This document shows, one piece after another, positions 63,478 to 64,000 of a stretch of 64,000 nt of DNA (the stretch's first letter is position 1; every line of letters begins with the position of its first letter). A program made the translations under genes and the position numbers. Under the pieces are notes generated by a model, which was not told the origin of the DNA, made no database searches, and worked only from the letters and a program-made list of their open reading frames with translations. The DNA comes from UBA7702 sp040776805 (GTDB lineage Bacteria; Bacillota; Dehalobacteriia; UBA7702): assembly GCA_040776805.1 (NCBI GenBank), contig JAXGZS010000004.1, forward strand, positions 186,001 through 250,000. The letters run 5' to 3'.

Positions 63478-63748
63478 TCACTACCGGGCAGCGGCTTTAA
63501 AATATGACTCCGACGACAGTGCCCCTGTGGTCGTAGCGTCGGGAGCAGGATACGTTGCCGACAAAATCATCGAGACAGCGCAAAACAACAATGTCCCGAT
63601 CTATCAGGATAATTCCCTCGCCACCTTATTGTCGCAGCTCAAATGCGGCACAGAGGTTCCCGAAGAGTTGTATCAGGCCATTGTCGATATTTATCTGCTC
63701 TTTTTGAACTATTTACCCGAAGTCCAGGCCAAACCAACGGAAGAGTAA
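63464..63748 (+). CDS. Free-standing FlhB cytoplasmic-domain protein (YlqH/FhlB-like)
   Basis: The 94-residue protein matches the FlhB C-terminal half (RAAALKYDSDDSAPVVVASG, AQNNNVPIYQDNSLATLLSQ, VPEELYQAIVDIYLLFLNYL). It has no membrane part and no NPTH autocleavage site, as in other YlqH-type proteins that can substitute for the cleaved FlhB fragment. It follows the YlqG-like gene. Confidence 0.88.
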   Translation: MSQYSHYRAAALKYDSDDSAPVVVASGAGYVADKIIETAQNNNVPIYQDNSLATLLSQLKCGTEVPEELYQAIVDIYLLFLNYLPEVQAKPTEE

Positions 63749-63780
63749 GGACGCAAAATAATATTTTTGGAGGAAATATC

Positions 63781-64000
63781 ATGCCGCAAGAATTACTGGA
63801 ACAAAATCAGCAGAACACAAACGGAGAAGAAATAGAAAACAATATGGCGGAAACCGAAACGACGGCAACGTTTTTGACCTTTTATATCGAGCAACATCTT
63901 TTCGCCATTCCCAGCAAGCAAATTGTGGAAATCATCACATTGCAAGAAATCACATATATCCCGAATCTGCCGGATTTTGTCAAAGGGGTTACCAACATCC
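63781..64000 (+). CDS. cheW: Chemotaxis coupling protein CheW (cut by right edge)
   Basis: The visible 73 residues contain an acidic N-terminal tail and the CheW start (TFLTFYIEQHLFAIPSKQIV, IPNLPDFVKGVTNI). GGAGG lies ten bases upstream. CheW links receptors to CheA, whose gene is divergently encoded nearby. Confidence 0.9.
   Translation, partial: MPQELLEQNQQNTNGEEIENNMAETETTATFLTFYIEQHLFAIPSKQIVEIITLQEITYIPNLPDFVKGVTNI

Overview
The window looks like chromosomal DNA of a motile, anaerobic, Gram-positive Clostridia-type bacterium (Bacillota). The evidence is a Firmicutes-style fla/che operon with FliY, FlbD, CheC and CheD, a serine T-box in front of serS, LPXTG-type pilin with sortases, rubredoxin, and a sigma-54-controlled non-pyrrolysine MttB-family methyltransferase. 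The last point hints at methylated-amine or betaine use, as in acetogenic Eubacteriales, but the genus cannot be fixed from the sequence.

Layout. 1-7111 (minus): a large secreted MBG-repeat protein running off the left edge, with nearly identical 513-bp repeats and four apparent single-base deletions. It lies downstream of a three-gene sensory operon: a 7TM-like degenerate sensor, a NarX-type histidine kinase interrupted by an in-frame TAA, and a NarL-type regulator. 7611-8902: a membrane protein of unknown function and a tRNA cluster (fMet, Tyr, Thr). 9086-33264 (minus): a 24-kb flagellar/chemotaxis operon, flgB to cheD, read from a promoter with a duplicated -10 box near 33421-33479. It encodes basal body, export apparatus, hook, motor, switch and sigma-28. 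fliL, flhF and flhG are missing from their usual places, and MotB seems to start at ACG. 33480-39900: a mostly non-coding stretch, an ArsR regulator whose divergent partner gene has decayed, and a pilus locus (pilin, class C sortase, second sortase). 39908-42320: tRNA-Arg(CCT), serS with T-box plus a small membrane protein, two tRNA-Ser, tRNA-Arg(ACG) and a truncated tRNA-like copy next to an IS3-type transposase remnant.

42733-54931: an alpha-toxin-like zinc phospholipase C; a VanZ-like protein behind a DUF551-like fragment; a PadR/DUF2812/TfoX group leading into a sigma-54 activator. The activator is followed by three 17-bp direct repeats, a -24/-12 promoter, an MFS transporter and an MttB-family methyltransferase, which reads as a complete regulatory cassette. 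Next comes an XRE/CPBP-protease/ABC-transporter operon. 55032-64000: rubredoxin, a 556-residue protein with two copies of an uncharacterised HTH-like module, and the second chemotaxis cluster: cheA-cheR-cheB (minus, sigma-28-like promoter) divergent from a YlqG-like protein, a free-standing FlhB C-domain protein and cheW (cut by the right edge).

The two motility clusters are complementary: the main operon builds flagellum, motor and switch and supplies CheY/CheC/CheD, and the right-hand cluster supplies CheA/CheW/CheR/CheB. I found no CRISPR array, prophage or intact insertion sequence.
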